Notes under the pieces: model-generated
The model's input: only the letters and a program-made list of their open reading frames with translations
The model's database searches: none
What the model was told of the DNA's origin: nothing
Shown here: in pieces, positions 19,456 through 29,200 of the stretch
How positions within the stretch are numbered: position 1 is the first letter of the stretch
How the letters are laid out: each line of letters opens with the position of its first letter
Origin: Moraxella catarrhalis
GTDB taxonomy: Bacteria > Pseudomonadota > Gammaproteobacteria > Pseudomonadales > Moraxellaceae
Reading direction: 5' to 3'
Assembly (NCBI RefSeq): GCF_001632285.1
Contig: NZ_LWAH01000016.1
Location: forward strand, 387,325-451,324
DNA: 64,000 nt
Program-made: the position numbers and the translations under genes

Positions 19456-20484
19456 TTAGTTGGTACAAGACTCATCTTTTTGTAATTTTAGCGTAATCGG
19501 ATAAATTGCAGTGCCAACACGCGTGATGTTACCTTCTCTAAATGGATGCAGGCGACCACGACCTATTTGACGGATAATCTGTCGGTCTAATTTGGCATCG
19601 CCTGTTGAGCCATTTAAATTGACATTGGAGATTTTACCCTCAGCATCAACACGGAAACTCACTTGAAGCGTGGTGTCAATATCACTTCTTGCTGAACAAA
19701 AATTATTCACTCTGGGCTTGGTTTTCCAGCTGGCATTACTGATATTAATACCACCTTCCACGGTCTGATTCTGGCCAGGCTGACCGCCCCCATGATTGCC
19801 TGCTTTTTTGGCAGCATTAGCCGCCGCTTGGGCAGCTGCTCGCCTTGCAGCAGCCACTTGGGCTTCTTTCTGTGCTTGTTCTCTGGCTCTGCGTTCGTTG
19901 TCAAGTCGCTCCTGCTCACGCCTTGCGTTTTCTAAGCGTTCTTGTTCAAGTCGTTCTTGTTCCCTGCGTTCATTTTCAAGTCGCTCTTGTTCCCTGCGTT
20001 CATTTTCAAGTCGCTCTTGTTCCCTGCGTTCATTTTCAAGTCGCTCTTGTTCAAGTCGCTCTTGTTCTTGAATTTTGGCCAATTGTTGTTGCTGAGCAAC
20101 CCAAGCCTCTTGAAGTCTTTGTTGTTCTAAGATGGCTTCTACATCAATCTCGGGCTCAGGCTCAGGCTCAGGAATTGGTTCAGGTAATGGCTCAGGTTCA
20201 GGAATGGGTTCGGGCGGCTCAATAACCTCAGGCGTAGCGACCTCTGGCTCTACAACAGGCTCTGGTGTAACAACAGGTTCGCCTGGTGGTTCAGGCGATT
20301 CAAGGTCATTAAGTGCGATGGGTTCAGGCACTGGTTCTTTGATAAATTCAATCTCTAAAGGCGGTGTAACAGGTGGCGGTGTGATTGGTTTTATAGTCAT
20401 ATTCGCCAATCCAAAACCTACCAATCCATGCAAGACAGCTGCGATAGAGATAGCCAACACTTTGATTTTTTTGGAATTATCCAC
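19456..20484 (-). CDS. tonB: TonB energy-transducing protein
   Basis: This 342-aa protein has an N-terminal signal-anchor helix, then a periplasm-spanning Pro/Glu-rich segment (runs of EPEPxPEP). A charged Arg/Glu helix built from decapeptide repeats (ERLENERREQ) follows, then a C-terminal TonB beta domain (VSFRVDAEGKISNV, followed by LDRQIIRQIGRG). The charged repeat is unusual for TonB and more like a TolA-type helix. Function as TonB is favoured by the C-terminal domain, adjacent exbBD and the upstream Fur box. It couples the inner-membrane proton gradient to TonB-dependent receptors. Confidence 0.88.
   Translation of the reverse strand: MDNSKKIKVLAISIAAVLHGLVGFGLANMTIKPITPPPVTPPLEIEFIKEPVPEPIALNDLESPEPPGEPVVTPEPVVEPEVATPEVIEPPEPIPEPEPLPEPIPEPEPEPEIDVEAILEQQRLQEAWVAQQQQLAKIQEQERLEQERLENERREQERLENERREQERLENERREQERLEQERLENARREQERLDNERRAREQAQKEAQVAAARRAAAQAAANAAKKAGNHGGGQPGQNQTVEGGINISNASWKTKPRVNNFCSARSDIDTTLQVSFRVDAEGKISNVNLNGSTGDAKLDRQIIRQIGRGRLHPFREGNITRVGTAIYPITLKLQKDESCTN
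19951..20040. repeat. 30-bp tandem repeat inside tonB
   Basis: Three 30-bp units occur in tandem. The last two are identical and the first differs by one base. Each encodes the decapeptide ERLENERREQ in phase. Partial copies flank the array, and copy number may vary between strains without breaking the frame. Confidence 0.9.
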
Positions 20485-20816
20485 TTAAAACACCCATAAA
20501 CAACCAAATATGGTATATCTATTGACAAAAATTAAAAATAAAAATAGTAACGATAACGATTATCAGTTGTCATATTATGAACGATTTAGTTATAAATTGC
20601 AATCTTTTAGTAAAATTTATTTCACCAAAATCGGCGACCATCTGATGATACAAAAAGTTATATTATAACATTAATAATCTATCCGCCAACCCTTGTCAAA
20701 CAAGTTTATGCAATTTTATGGTACGCTATTTTATCTTAGCAATTTTAATCACTTTGCTAGATTGCTAGAGTTGAAAACCTATTTGTTGGGTTGTTATCAT
20801 CAAATACCAAAAGAAC
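20485..20816. other. Intergenic region tonB-nadB
   Basis: It holds the tonB promoter side with a Fur box and the 3' flank of nadB. A short plus-strand frame at 20693 overlaps the nadB end and looks like chance. Nothing else was recognised. Confidence 0.6.
20546..20567 (-). promoter_or_regulatory. Fur box upstream of tonB-exbB-exbD
   Basis: GATAACGATTATC (20552-20564) is close to the Fur consensus and lies about 65-80 bp upstream of the tonB start, where it would overlap the promoter. It is similar to the box at 4223 before the haem oxygenase gene. Confidence 0.75.
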
Positions 20817-22376
20817 TCATACAACTTTTGGCAGTCGATTTGGTGCTATCAGATTTGGCTCATTTTCTACCCAATAATGACAGCCAATGCTATGCGGGCG
20901 ATCTAAGCTTGCTTTTGCGACCAAATAAGCGCACATGGTGAGATTAAGCTTTTGAATTTGGCTTTGGGTAGTGAGATTTTGGGTGGATAGATCAGCCAAA
21001 GCTCCCGCCAAAAGCTCGACAGTTTTTGCCACATCCTCTTGCCTGCGTATTACCCCAAGATGTTGCTGCATTAGCTGCTTAATCTGAGCGACATCCAATG
21101 GTATACTTGATGCCAGATTAATATCCTTTTGATGCGTTTGAACCGACCAATTAGGCAGTACTTCACGATTTGACCATTTCGCCAAAGGTTCTTGCAAAGA
21201 TTTGGCAGCATTTTGACCCATCACCAAACACTCCAGCAATGAATTACTCGCCAACCGATTAGCACCATGCAGCCCTGTATATGCCATCTCACCCAAACAA
21301 TACAAACCCACCACATCACTTCGCCCACTGACATCTGTCAAAACACCCCCACAAAAATAATGCTGTACTGGCGTTACAGGAATTGGCTGCTTGGTTATAT
21401 CCACGCCTTTGGCTAAGCAAGATTGATAAATTTTTGGAAAATGCTGCTTGATAAATTCATCTGATTGATGGCTGATATCCAAAAATACGCCCTGAGCGGT
21501 ACGCTGGGCCTCCTTGATAATGCTTCTTGCGACAACATCTCTGGGTGCAAGCTCTAGACGCTCATCATAATTTGACATAAAGCGTTCGCCTTGAGCATTA
21601 ATGAGCCGCCCACCCTCGCCTCTAACCGCTTCTGAGATCAGTGCTGTTTGAGCCATAGCATCATCAAAACCTGTTGGGTGAAATTGAACAAATTCAGCAT
21701 TCACAATGCGGCAACCTGCTCGGTACGCCATAGCAATACCATCACCAGTACACACCTCTGGCGCTGTGGTATATTGATAAATCTGCCCTAAGCCGCCAGT
21801 GGCAAGCACTACTTTATCGGCATCATATTTTTTGGATTGTTGATTGATGAGACATACCACACCTTTACAATGCACTTTTTTTGTCTTTACATCAAGCTCA
21901 GTCAAAATGTCTGTCACAAAACACCGCTCAAGCACATGGATATTTGGGCGAGTCTGCATGTTTGCCCAAAGGCACGCCATGACTGATTGACCTGTATGAT
22001 CAGCGACATGGCAAATGCGGCGTCTATTGTGTCCACCTTCTTTGGTTAGGTGTAAACCCTCTTTGGTTGTACTAAAAGGCACTGCCAAAGAACTAAGCCA
22101 AGCAATCGCATCAGCACCTTGATGAATGATTTGCTCGGTTGTGTTGGGATCGCACAGCCCTGCACCTGCAATGAGCGTATCTGTCACATGCTCCTGAACG
22201 CTGTCGGTTGGTGCTATCACCGCAGCGATACCACCTTGGGCAAAGCGGCTTGATGTATCCGCAATTTCACCTTTGCACATTAATAAAACTTGGCAATCTT
22301 TTGGCAAAGATAACGCTGTGGTAATGGCAGCCAATCCGCTACCAACAATGATCACATCATAAGAATCTGGTTTCAT
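20817..22376 (-). CDS. nadB: L-aspartate oxidase
   Basis: This FAD enzyme converts L-aspartate to iminoaspartate, the first step of de novo NAD synthesis. The N-terminal dinucleotide fold (VIIVGSGLAAITTAL) is present, followed by SSRFAQGGIAAV. Later come the catalytic-domain segments EFVQFHPTGF, SEAVRGEGGRL and GLHGANRLASNSLLEC, all typical of NadB and succinate dehydrogenase flavoproteins. Length 519 aa is normal. The ATG directly follows the nadA stop (TAAATG), so the two are translationally coupled. Confidence 0.96.
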   Translation of the reverse strand: MKPDSYDVIIVGSGLAAITTALSLPKDCQVLLMCKGEIADTSSRFAQGGIAAVIAPTDSVQEHVTDTLIAGAGLCDPNTTEQIIHQGADAIAWLSSLAVPFSTTKEGLHLTKEGGHNRRRICHVADHTGQSVMACLWANMQTRPNIHVLERCFVTDILTELDVKTKKVHCKGVVCLINQQSKKYDADKVVLATGGLGQIYQYTTAPEVCTGDGIAMAYRAGCRIVNAEFVQFHPTGFDDAMAQTALISEAVRGEGGRLINAQGERFMSNYDERLELAPRDVVARSIIKEAQRTAQGVFLDISHQSDEFIKQHFPKIYQSCLAKGVDITKQPIPVTPVQHYFCGGVLTDVSGRSDVVGLYCLGEMAYTGLHGANRLASNSLLECLVMGQNAAKSLQEPLAKWSNREVLPNWSVQTHQKDINLASSIPLDVAQIKQLMQQHLGVIRRQEDVAKTVELLAGALADLSTQNLTTQSQIQKLNLTMCAYLVAKASLDRPHSIGCHYWVENEPNLIAPNRLPKVV

Positions 22377-23492
22377 TTAGGCAACTCCCAAACCATGAAC
22401 CGCTGGTTTCTTGGGCAATGTTTTTGAAAATTCAATCATTTTATCCAACGCATGGCGTGCATCATTCATCAAAGACTCAGTCAGCTGAATTTCACCTGTG
22501 CCATATTTAAGCGCTTGATAAACCCCTTGGACACCATTCATAGCCATCCAAGGGCAAAATGCACAGCTTTTACAAGTTGCACTATTGCCCGCTGTCGGTG
22601 CTGCAATGAAAGTTTTTTGTGGTGCATGCTTTTTCATTTCATGCAAAATCCCCAAATCGGTTGCAACGATGAAAGTTTTTTCGGGACGATGAATGGCAGC
22701 TTGTAATAGCTTACTGGTAGAACCGACCACATCTCCTTGAGCGACCACACTGGCAGGGGACTCTGGATGTACTAAAGTGATCGCTTCAGGATGTTCACTC
22801 TTAAGCTGCTCAAGCTCTATTGATTTAAATTCATTATGCACAATACAAGATCCTTGCCATAAAATCATATCCGCCCCTGTTTTTTGGCGAATGTACTCGC
22901 CCAAATGACGATCAGGACCCCAAATGATCTTTTCCCCTTTGGCATGTAAATGACTGACAATTTCAAGTGCGACCGACGAAGTTACCACCCAATCAGCACG
23001 CGCTTTGACAGCGGCACTGGTATTGGCATAGACAACCACTGTTCTATCAGGGTGTGCATCACAAAATGCACTAAATTCCTCAATTGGACAACCCAAATCC
23101 AACGAACATTCAGCCTGTAAATCAGGCATTAAGACAGTTTTGTGCGGACTTAATATTTTGGCACTCTCACCCATAAAACGAACCCCTGCGACCAATAAGG
23201 TCTTGGCATCATGCGCCGCCCCAAACTTAGCCATCTCAAGCGAATCCCCAACACAGCCACCTGTCGCCAATGCCAAATCTTGAATGTCAGGATCAACATA
23301 ATAATGTGCAATAATCACCGCATCTTTTTGGATAAGCAGATCCTTAATATTGTGTTGGTATTGGGTCAGTGCATCTTTTGGTAGCTCAGGCGGAATCTTT
23401 GCCCATGCTTGCTTGATGCGACACGATGTCGTTGGCATATTTGATAAGGGTGCTTCATAATCAAACGCTTGTTGGGTATTTTTGTGCATCAC
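22377..23492 (-). CDS. nadA: Quinolinate synthase
   Basis: This 4Fe-4S enzyme condenses iminoaspartate with dihydroxyacetone phosphate to quinolinate. The cluster cysteines are seen in [21 protein letters not shown] and the C-terminal [13 protein letters not shown]. The segment [15 protein letters not shown] is the family N-terminal signature. It is the first gene of the nadA-nadB operon and is divergent from nadQ across a 205-bp region with two operator-like palindromes. Confidence 0.96.
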   Translation of the reverse strand: MMHKNTQQAFDYEAPLSNMPTTSCRIKQAWAKIPPELPKDALTQYQHNIKDLLIQKDAVIIAHYYVDPDIQDLALATGGCVGDSLEMAKFGAAHDAKTLLVAGVRFMGESAKILSPHKTVLMPDLQAECSLDLGCPIEEFSAFCDAHPDRTVVVYANTSAAVKARADWVVTSSVALEIVSHLHAKGEKIIWGPDRHLGEYIRQKTGADMILWQGSCIVHNEFKSIELEQLKSEHPEAITLVHPESPASVVAQGDVVGSTSKLLQAAIHRPEKTFIVATDLGILHEMKKHAPQKTFIAAPTAGNSATCKSCAFCPWMAMNGVQGVYQALKYGTGEIQLTESLMNDARHALDKMIEFSKTLPKKPAVHGLGVA

Positions 23493-23534
23493 ATGCTCCT
23501 TTTTTTATCAGCTTAAATGATTACTCAGATGATT

Positions 23535-23584
23535 TATGCTCATTTTGAGTATTAATTTGACATATTATGCTCATTTTGAGTATA
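23535..23584. promoter_or_regulatory. Twin operator in the nadA/nadQ divergent region (candidate NadQ sites)
   Basis: The 19-mer TTATGCTCATTTTGAGTAT occurs twice, at 23535-23553 and 23566-23584. The starts are 31 bp apart, about three helical turns, so both sites face the same side of DNA. Each copy is an imperfect palindrome (CTCA/TGAG arms). They lie between nadA and the NadQ-type regulator gene, the usual place for an autoregulated operator. Assignment to NadQ is inference. Confidence 0.7.
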
Positions 23585-23697
23585 ATGTAAAGCAGTTTTT
23601 GATAGGATGTCGCTTTTTAATCAATCTGGTTATCAAAAGTACATTGAAAATTAGTAAGATTTTTTTTAAAATGATGATTTTTCAATGACTGTGAATT

Positions 23698-24636
23698 ATG
23701 AGCATACATTCATCAACCAATACTCCCCAACAAACTGACGGCTTGGTCGATCTTGTAACGGTTTTGGCTGCTGTTACTGATCATAAAGCTCGTATCTTAA
23801 CGGTCAGCGGCGGTGATAAGTTGCCCAGCGGTCAGCTGACACCCATTCATCATTCACTACAAGCTGGTGTTAAAGACTGGGTACGCACCCAAACCGCTCA
23901 GCCAATGGGTTATGTGGAACAGCTGTATACTTTTGTAGATGGTGAGCGTAAAAACGCACAAGGTATGCCCGTTTTGTATGTTAGCTACCTTGGGTTGGTT
24001 AAAGAAGCGACTGCCCACAGTCTCAATCCTGATGCCACTTGGCAAGATTGGTATGATTATTTTCCATGGGAAGATCGGCGTAATAGCAGTAAGCCTATTG
24101 AGATTTTGTCAGGTCTGTATGCTTGGGTGGATGCTGGCAACGATACCCAAGAACGCCAAGAACGGCTAAGACGGGTTCAATTATGCTGGGGTTTACCTCC
24201 TTATTCGTGGTCAGAAGAGCAGGTACTACTACGCTATGAATTATTGTATGAAACAGGGTTGGTTGCCGAATCGCCTTGGCAAAACCCAAATTTTGATTTT
24301 CGTCATACTGGTCGTTTTATGCAGCATAGCCATCGCCGAGTACTAGCCACGGCACTCGCCAGATTGCGTGCCAAGATAAAATACCGCCCTGTTATTTTTG
24401 AATTGATGGCAGATGAGTTTACATTATTTCAGCTTCAAAAAAGCGTCGAAGCCTTATCAGGTCAAGAACTGCATAAACAAAACTTTCGCAGGCAAGTTCA
24501 GCAGCAAAACCTGATAGAAGCCATTGAAGGCAGGTTTGCTCATGAGCGTGGTCGGCCTGCACAGCTTTACCGATTTAAAGACACGGTGCTGCTTGAGCGT
24601 TTGTTATCTAACACTCGCCTGCCCGTGAGCAAATGA
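23698..24636 (+). CDS. nadQ: NadQ-type transcriptional regulator of NAD biosynthesis (Nudix-like + winged helix, COG4111)
   Basis: This 312-aa protein has an N-terminal Nudix-like ligand domain and a C-terminal winged-helix region. The Nudix part (residues about 18-150) lacks an obvious catalytic Nudix box (GX5EX7REUXEEXGU), as expected of a sensor rather than a hydrolase. The C-terminus ends RFAHERGRPAQLYRF, a wing-like segment conserved in this family. It lies between nadA and nadC and beside two identical palindromes, which supports repression of NAD synthesis genes in response to NAD status. The ligand is not known from sequence. Confidence 0.8.
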   Translation: MSIHSSTNTPQQTDGLVDLVTVLAAVTDHKARILTVSGGDKLPSGQLTPIHHSLQAGVKDWVRTQTAQPMGYVEQLYTFVDGERKNAQGMPVLYVSYLGLVKEATAHSLNPDATWQDWYDYFPWEDRRNSSKPIEILSGLYAWVDAGNDTQERQERLRRVQLCWGLPPYSWSEEQVLLRYELLYETGLVAESPWQNPNFDFRHTGRFMQHSHRRVLATALARLRAKIKYRPVIFELMADEFTLFQLQKSVEALSGQELHKQNFRRQVQQQNLIEAIEGRFAHERGRPAQLYRFKDTVLLERLLSNTRLPVSK

Positions 24637-24685
24637 TTCAAGATAAATAATTTAAGATAATGATTAATAAGATAAGGATAAATTC

Positions 24686-25543
24686 ATGAAAACGCCATTA
24701 TTTGCATTGCCTGATGCCCTACTAATACCCACAGTCCAAGTAGCACTTTTAGAGGATTTGGGGCGGCGTGGTGATGTTACCTCGGCTGCGGTCATTGCCA
24801 AAAATAGCACAGCAAATCTTGCCATCGTAAGCCGTGATACAGGCATTTTGGCAGGCATGGATTTGGCAAGGTTGGCTTTTGAATGTATTGATAAAACAAT
24901 CAACTTTAGCCCAAATGCCTCAGATGGGGATACTATCAAATCAGGTCAAGTGTTGGCTTATGTATCGGGCAATACCCAAGCCTTATTACAAGCTGAAAGA
25001 ACAGCACTAAATTTTTTGACACATCTAAGCGGTATCGCCAGCATGACCGCCAAAGCAGTTGCCCAAATATCACACACACAAGCCAAAATTACCTGCACAC
25101 GCAAAACCACACCACTTTTAAGAAATCTACAAAAATACGCTGTGCGAGCAGGTGGTGGCTGCAATCATCGAATGGGGCTAGATGATGTGATCTTAATTAA
25201 GGATAATCACTTGATTTATTCAGGTACGCTTAAACAAGCCATCGCCAACGCCAAAGCAGCCGCAGGTCATCTTATCCCCATTGAGGTTGAAGTGGATACC
25301 ATCGCACAGCTTGAAGATGCCTTGGAGGCTGGAGCGGACTTTGTTTTGCTTGATAATATGGATAACGATACTCTAAAGCACGCCGTATCACTTTGCCAAG
25401 GCAAAGCAAAAACAGAGGCGTCAGGTGGTATTACCTTTGAGCGACTAAAAACGGTAGCCGATTGCGGTGTTGATTATATCGCTTTGGGCTATCTGACCCA
25501 CAGTGTGATCAATCACGACATTGGTTTGGATTTTTTGGATTAA
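24686..25543 (+). CDS. nadC: Nicotinate-nucleotide pyrophosphorylase (quinolinate phosphoribosyltransferase)
   Basis: This enzyme converts quinolinate and PRPP to nicotinate mononucleotide and completes the de novo branch begun by NadB and NadA. The 285-aa length is normal. Recognisable segments are ERTALNFLTHLSGIAS, CTRKTTPLLRNLQKYAV, GGGCNHRMGLDDVILIKDNH and the C-terminal EASGGITFE. It is 49 bp downstream of nadQ on the same strand and ends at a terminator at 25615. Confidence 0.96.
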   Translation: MKTPLFALPDALLIPTVQVALLEDLGRRGDVTSAAVIAKNSTANLAIVSRDTGILAGMDLARLAFECIDKTINFSPNASDGDTIKSGQVLAYVSGNTQALLQAERTALNFLTHLSGIASMTAKAVAQISHTQAKITCTRKTTPLLRNLQKYAVRAGGGCNHRMGLDDVILIKDNHLIYSGTLKQAIANAKAAAGHLIPIEVEVDTIAQLEDALEAGADFVLLDNMDNDTLKHAVSLCQGKAKTEASGGITFERLKTVADCGVDYIALGYLTHSVINHDIGLDFLD

Positions 25544-25614
25544 TACTCTAAACAATCTACCAAACCTGCCATCGTATTTGATTTACAGGTTTTAAATCAT
25601 AATTAAATTGCACC

Positions 25615-25641
25615 AAAGCACCATTAAGGTGCTTTATTTTA
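25615..25641 (+). terminator. Terminator after nadC
   Basis: The stem AAAGCACC / GGTGCTTT with a 5-nt loop is followed by a T-rich tail, 70 bp past the nadC stop. Confidence 0.75.
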
Positions 25642-25682
25642 AACATGCTATACAATATTTTTTAACACTAAGGAGCGTTATC

Positions 25683-25793
25683 ATGTATAGATTACTCATT
25701 ATTTTAGGTTATGTATTTCCTATTGTTGCACTCAGTCTTCTTGTGTTTAGTTTTTGGTATTGTCATGGTAATGTTTGTTGGGACGGTTACTAA
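25683..25793 (+). CDS. Small single-pass membrane protein, 36 aa
   Basis: The open frame follows a good ribosome site (AAGGAG, 7 nt before ATG). It encodes one hydrophobic helix (about residues 3-26) and a short polar tail with two Cys (CHGNVCWDGY). Function is not recognised. It lies immediately left of the prophage attL, so it could be host or a leftover of an earlier insertion at this site. Confidence rests on the ribosome site and the clear helix only. Confidence 0.5.
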   Translation: MYRLLIILGYVFPIVALSLLVFSFWYCHGNVCWDGY

Positions 25794-25809
25794 ATATATG
25801 ACCAAGTCA

Positions 25810-25883
25810 TTACCATGTATCATGGTTTGGATACGATACCTACAACCCACCTGACTAATCTTAGGGATATTTTTAAGTACCAT
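25810..25883 (-). pseudogene. Truncated 5' end of the integrase gene at attL
   Basis: This is the same ATG and 24-25 codons as the intact integrase at 55982. The frame then continues into non-homologous sequence and stops within about 100 bp. It is a displaced fragment produced by, or predating, the integration. Confidence 0.85.
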
Positions 25884-25884
25884 T

Positions 25885-25925
25885 TAGGGTAATCCTAGGG
25901 TAATTGACATAAAATAATTACCCTA
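25885..25925. promoter_or_regulatory. Integrase core/arm-like site array in the att region
   Basis: TAGGGTAAT occurs at 25885-25893 and 25896-25904, and inverted (ATTACCCTA) at 25917-25925. The second and third make a perfect inverted repeat (TAGGGTAATT / AATTACCCTA) around a 10-bp spacer. A further copy lies at 26087-26095 on the phage side. The right att copy has the same array at 55984-56024. The layout resembles tyrosine-recombinase binding sites; the crossover point is not determined. Confidence 0.6.
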
Positions 25926-25928
25926 AAA

Positions 25929-26052
25929 TTACTCTGCTCCCACACTTGCCATCAAATCAGCATGATGTTCACGCAATAAGCTGTCTAAAAGCTCAGTCAA
26001 ATCCCCTTCCATGATGGCATCAAGCTTATATAAAGTTAGGTTAATGCGGTGA
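25929..26052 (-). pseudogene. Displaced 3' end of prfA at attL
   Basis: It is identical to the last 124 bp of the intact prfA (stop at 25929-25931) and lacks any upstream coding part. It marks prfA 3' as the attachment target. Confidence 0.9.
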
Positions 26053-26286
26053 AAGCGTCAATAACTATCAGCAATTAGAGTACTTTTAGGGTAATACCAT
26101 TACACTTAATTAGTGAAGGTTTAGTATATAAAATATCCCCAAACATACCTATACCAGTTTATTTATACCATAAATAAACCCTATGAATATTAGGAGTAAA
26201 TACCAAAAACCTACCCATATTAGGTAGGTTTTTAGTGCGTATTAGTATAGAAATTTTAGACTAATAAATCAAGACACTCTTCTTAT
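26053..26286. other. Prophage left-end non-coding segment
   Basis: It contains an extra TAGGGTAAT at 26087, a 10-bp-arm hairpin GTTTATTTAT-ACC-ATAAATAAAC (26157-26179) and the terminator at 26205. No gene is seen. Confidence 0.7.
26205..26233. terminator. Terminator downstream of the virion RNA polymerase gene
   Basis: AAAAACCTACC / GGTAGGTTTTT form an 11-bp perfect stem with a 7-nt loop. It is symmetrical and so can act on the minus-strand late transcript. Confidence 0.85.
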
Positions 26287-29200
26287 TCACAAGAACATAG
26301 CTATTAATGGTAACTGTGCTAATGCACCAATACCCGTAAATGCCCCAAGACCTGTATTAAACATAGGGAAAAATGGATTTAATAAACCAGCAACAGGTAA
26401 GTATTCTTCTACCATGAAATGTTGAAGCATTGCATGACCACCATTTTGATGTAGTTGTCTTGCTAGTGCTCGTTGGAATCTCACAGTAAACTTAGTAAAC
26501 ATAAACAGACCCAAATCATTTGCTGCTTGTAGCGTACGGTTTGTAGGAATGTCATAATTAATAAATACTTCCTGAGCCATCTGAATACCATCTTCAAATG
26601 CAGCTTTCTTAGATTTACCCATCTTCAATGATTTTCTTTCAATATGCTTAGCTAACACAAATTTAGCAGCAAAATCAGAGAACTGAGTAGATTCACTCAA
26701 AAACTTATGAATCTCAGTATCAGGGTGGAATGTTGCCCACTTCATTGTTGTGCGTACTGGTTGTGGTATCTTCTCTGCAAGGTTATCTAATTTCTTCTCA
26801 AAGTCAGATTTAAATAACTTGGTTTCAGAACCCATATCAATGTCTTCCACAATCGTACTCATCAAGCCTTCTTCCATGTACTCGTGCATACCTGAATTTT
26901 GCATATTCTGTCTGACAGCAACTAACTGTGCTTTAAGCTTCTTACGCTGAGATTCAGAAGTTGCATTAAGCATCTCAAAGTTAATACGCTGCTCTTCTGC
27001 TTGTAATTGACGATAAGCTTTACCTTCTTTCCAAGCATAGAACATACCCCTTGCTAACTCTGTAGGTGTAATACCATGAGCTGCTGAGATTAACGCATTA
27101 GCGATAATGTTACCAATCAGAACTTTGACAGAACGAATCACAATAAGGTCTTTGGCTTGGGTAACAAACCATTCCCAAACATATTGATGATTAGCAGCTT
27201 TATTACGAGCTTGCTTACCATAGATATTTTCATACAAAGTTACCATGAACTTCTCAAAGTAATTACGCTCACCACTCACCTTATCAAACATTTCAGAGAC
27301 ATTATATTTTCTAAAGCCAAAGACAGAGTTAAATACTGCTGTACGGATAACAAATGGTTTACCCTTACCAAATTGATGCTGCATTTCTTGGTAGAACTCA
27401 TAAGGCATCATACGAAGCATCTCTTGAACTCTTGGGTCAGGAGAATTAGGGTTAATCACGGTAAAGTGTACAGGTGAGATTTTAAAACCAGTTGTAGGAT
27501 TCTTAGCGTCTTCAGCCAGTACCTGTGCTAATGTACGCTGTGTATCTACTAACTTTGGTTTAGCAACCAATTCACTGCCCATAGTGGCTAACATCATATC
27601 AAATGATAAATCACGGTCTAGTAGCTTATCTCTTAGTTCGCCTGACATTTCATAGTTATAACCCAAAATCAGCATATCATTACCATATCGTGGAATGAGA
27701 TGATTGCCCTTAATATTTCGTGGATCATAGCTTCGTGCATCCATTGTCTTAGCAAGTTCAGTATTACGCTTTAAACGACCTTGACCTACACGAGCTAATT
27801 CTTTAGCATTAGTCTTATAGTTAAAGACTTCATAACCACGGAAGTGAGTATCTTTCATATCCAAACCACCAGAGTTATAACGAGCATAGGGTGCGTTCTT
27901 GTTAATCATCAGATAGCGAGGTTCAGTATTATCTAACTCATCTTGAACAATAGAACCATGTAGTACTTGTTCATAGCCCTTTTGGATATAATCATCTACT
28001 TCTTCAGCTTTTACAGCAACGACATCTACATGCGGATTATGAATGGCAGGCTTAAATCCTTTGATATAGTTCAATGGATTGTCCTTAAACTCTTCTTTGG
28101 ATTTCTTCACAAGGTCATGATGGGTATTAAGCATAGCAATCAACACTTGACCTTCATTTTGAATCAAGTCCTGTGTTGTGTACATATACTTACCATTAAC
28201 CATCTCTAAACCATGTAGTGTAACTAGCTCATCTACAGCTTCAAAGATATTCTGATCCATCTGTTCGTATGGGGTAATGCTTCGTGTACCTGCAGAAGTT
28301 GCAATCAATTCAGCGTTCTTTTTCACATCGCCTGAGACTGTTTCACCTACCATATACCAAGCCAAGTCTTTGGTATCTTTAAGCAGTTGATTGAAATGCT
28401 CACGATTTTTTGACAAAGACTGTAGCTTATCTTCCAACTCTTTAATACGAACTTTTCGTTGTTTTGAGTTGGCAATATAATTGAGTGTTTGTTCCATACC
28501 ATGATAATGCAATAGTGTCTGTGCATCAGACATCATTACAGTACGAGTGATAGACTGCTTAGCGTGGTTATCAAATCGTTTAGGGTCTTTCATAATAGAA
28601 GCAAAGTTATTTAACATAGACTGCTTATAGTTAGCACGGTCTTGGGCGACTTTATTTACAATACGAATAACACGCTCTACAGTATGACCCACGCCACGCT
28701 GACCTAGCATTTCATTGACAGTTTCTTTGATAAAACCCCGTGTTGCTGATTTGATGTCTTGGTTTCCACCATAAGACATATTCATATCTAAACCAGTAAT
28801 CGCCAAACCTGCTTCTATCGTAAGGTTCATACTGTCCTTTGCAACACTGCTCTTACTAAGATTTTCTGATTGCTTCGCTGCTTTAATACGCTCTTTATGA
28901 CTACGCCAAGTATCACGCATTTGACTGGACATAGGTAAACCACTGATGATAGCTTCACTACCAATATCCCAAGTCTTATCCCATACCCAGTTAGCAGCGT
29001 CCATAGGCTTTTGATAGACCGTATTCCATGCTTTATCTATCATAGATACACGAGCTAGACGAGCATTAGTTTCAGCATTAACCAGTTTTGCCATAAGCTG
29101 TTTGGTTGCTTCAGAAGTACTATTTGCATTGATATATTTGGTTCTCAATAAATTCATAGCTTTGTGCCATAAATTCATGAACTTATCAAACCAACTATCA

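Larger units (their letters stand above)
25810..26052. repeat. attL: left copy of the 243-bp flanking direct repeat
   Basis: It is identical to 55909-56151 over 243 bp by direct reading. It contains the first 24-25 codons of int (complement of 25883 down to 25810), a 40-bp spacer with integrase-site-like repeats, and the last 124 bp of prfA (25929-26052). At this end int runs into unrelated sequence and prfA is cut off. Confidence 0.92.

Noticed and set aside
19951..20040. Possible CRISPR-like array
   Set aside because: The 30-bp units are directly abutting without spacers and encode protein repeats of TonB.
19796..20488. Long plus-strand frames rich in Ser/Gly or Leu/Val opposite tonB
   Set aside because: They are mirror images of the tonB proline- and charge-rich repeats, have no ribosome sites, and conflict with a well-supported gene.
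20693..20941. 82-aa plus-strand frame between tonB and nadB
   Set aside because: It overlaps the nadB C-terminus on the opposite strand, has no ribosome site and no recognisable sequence.
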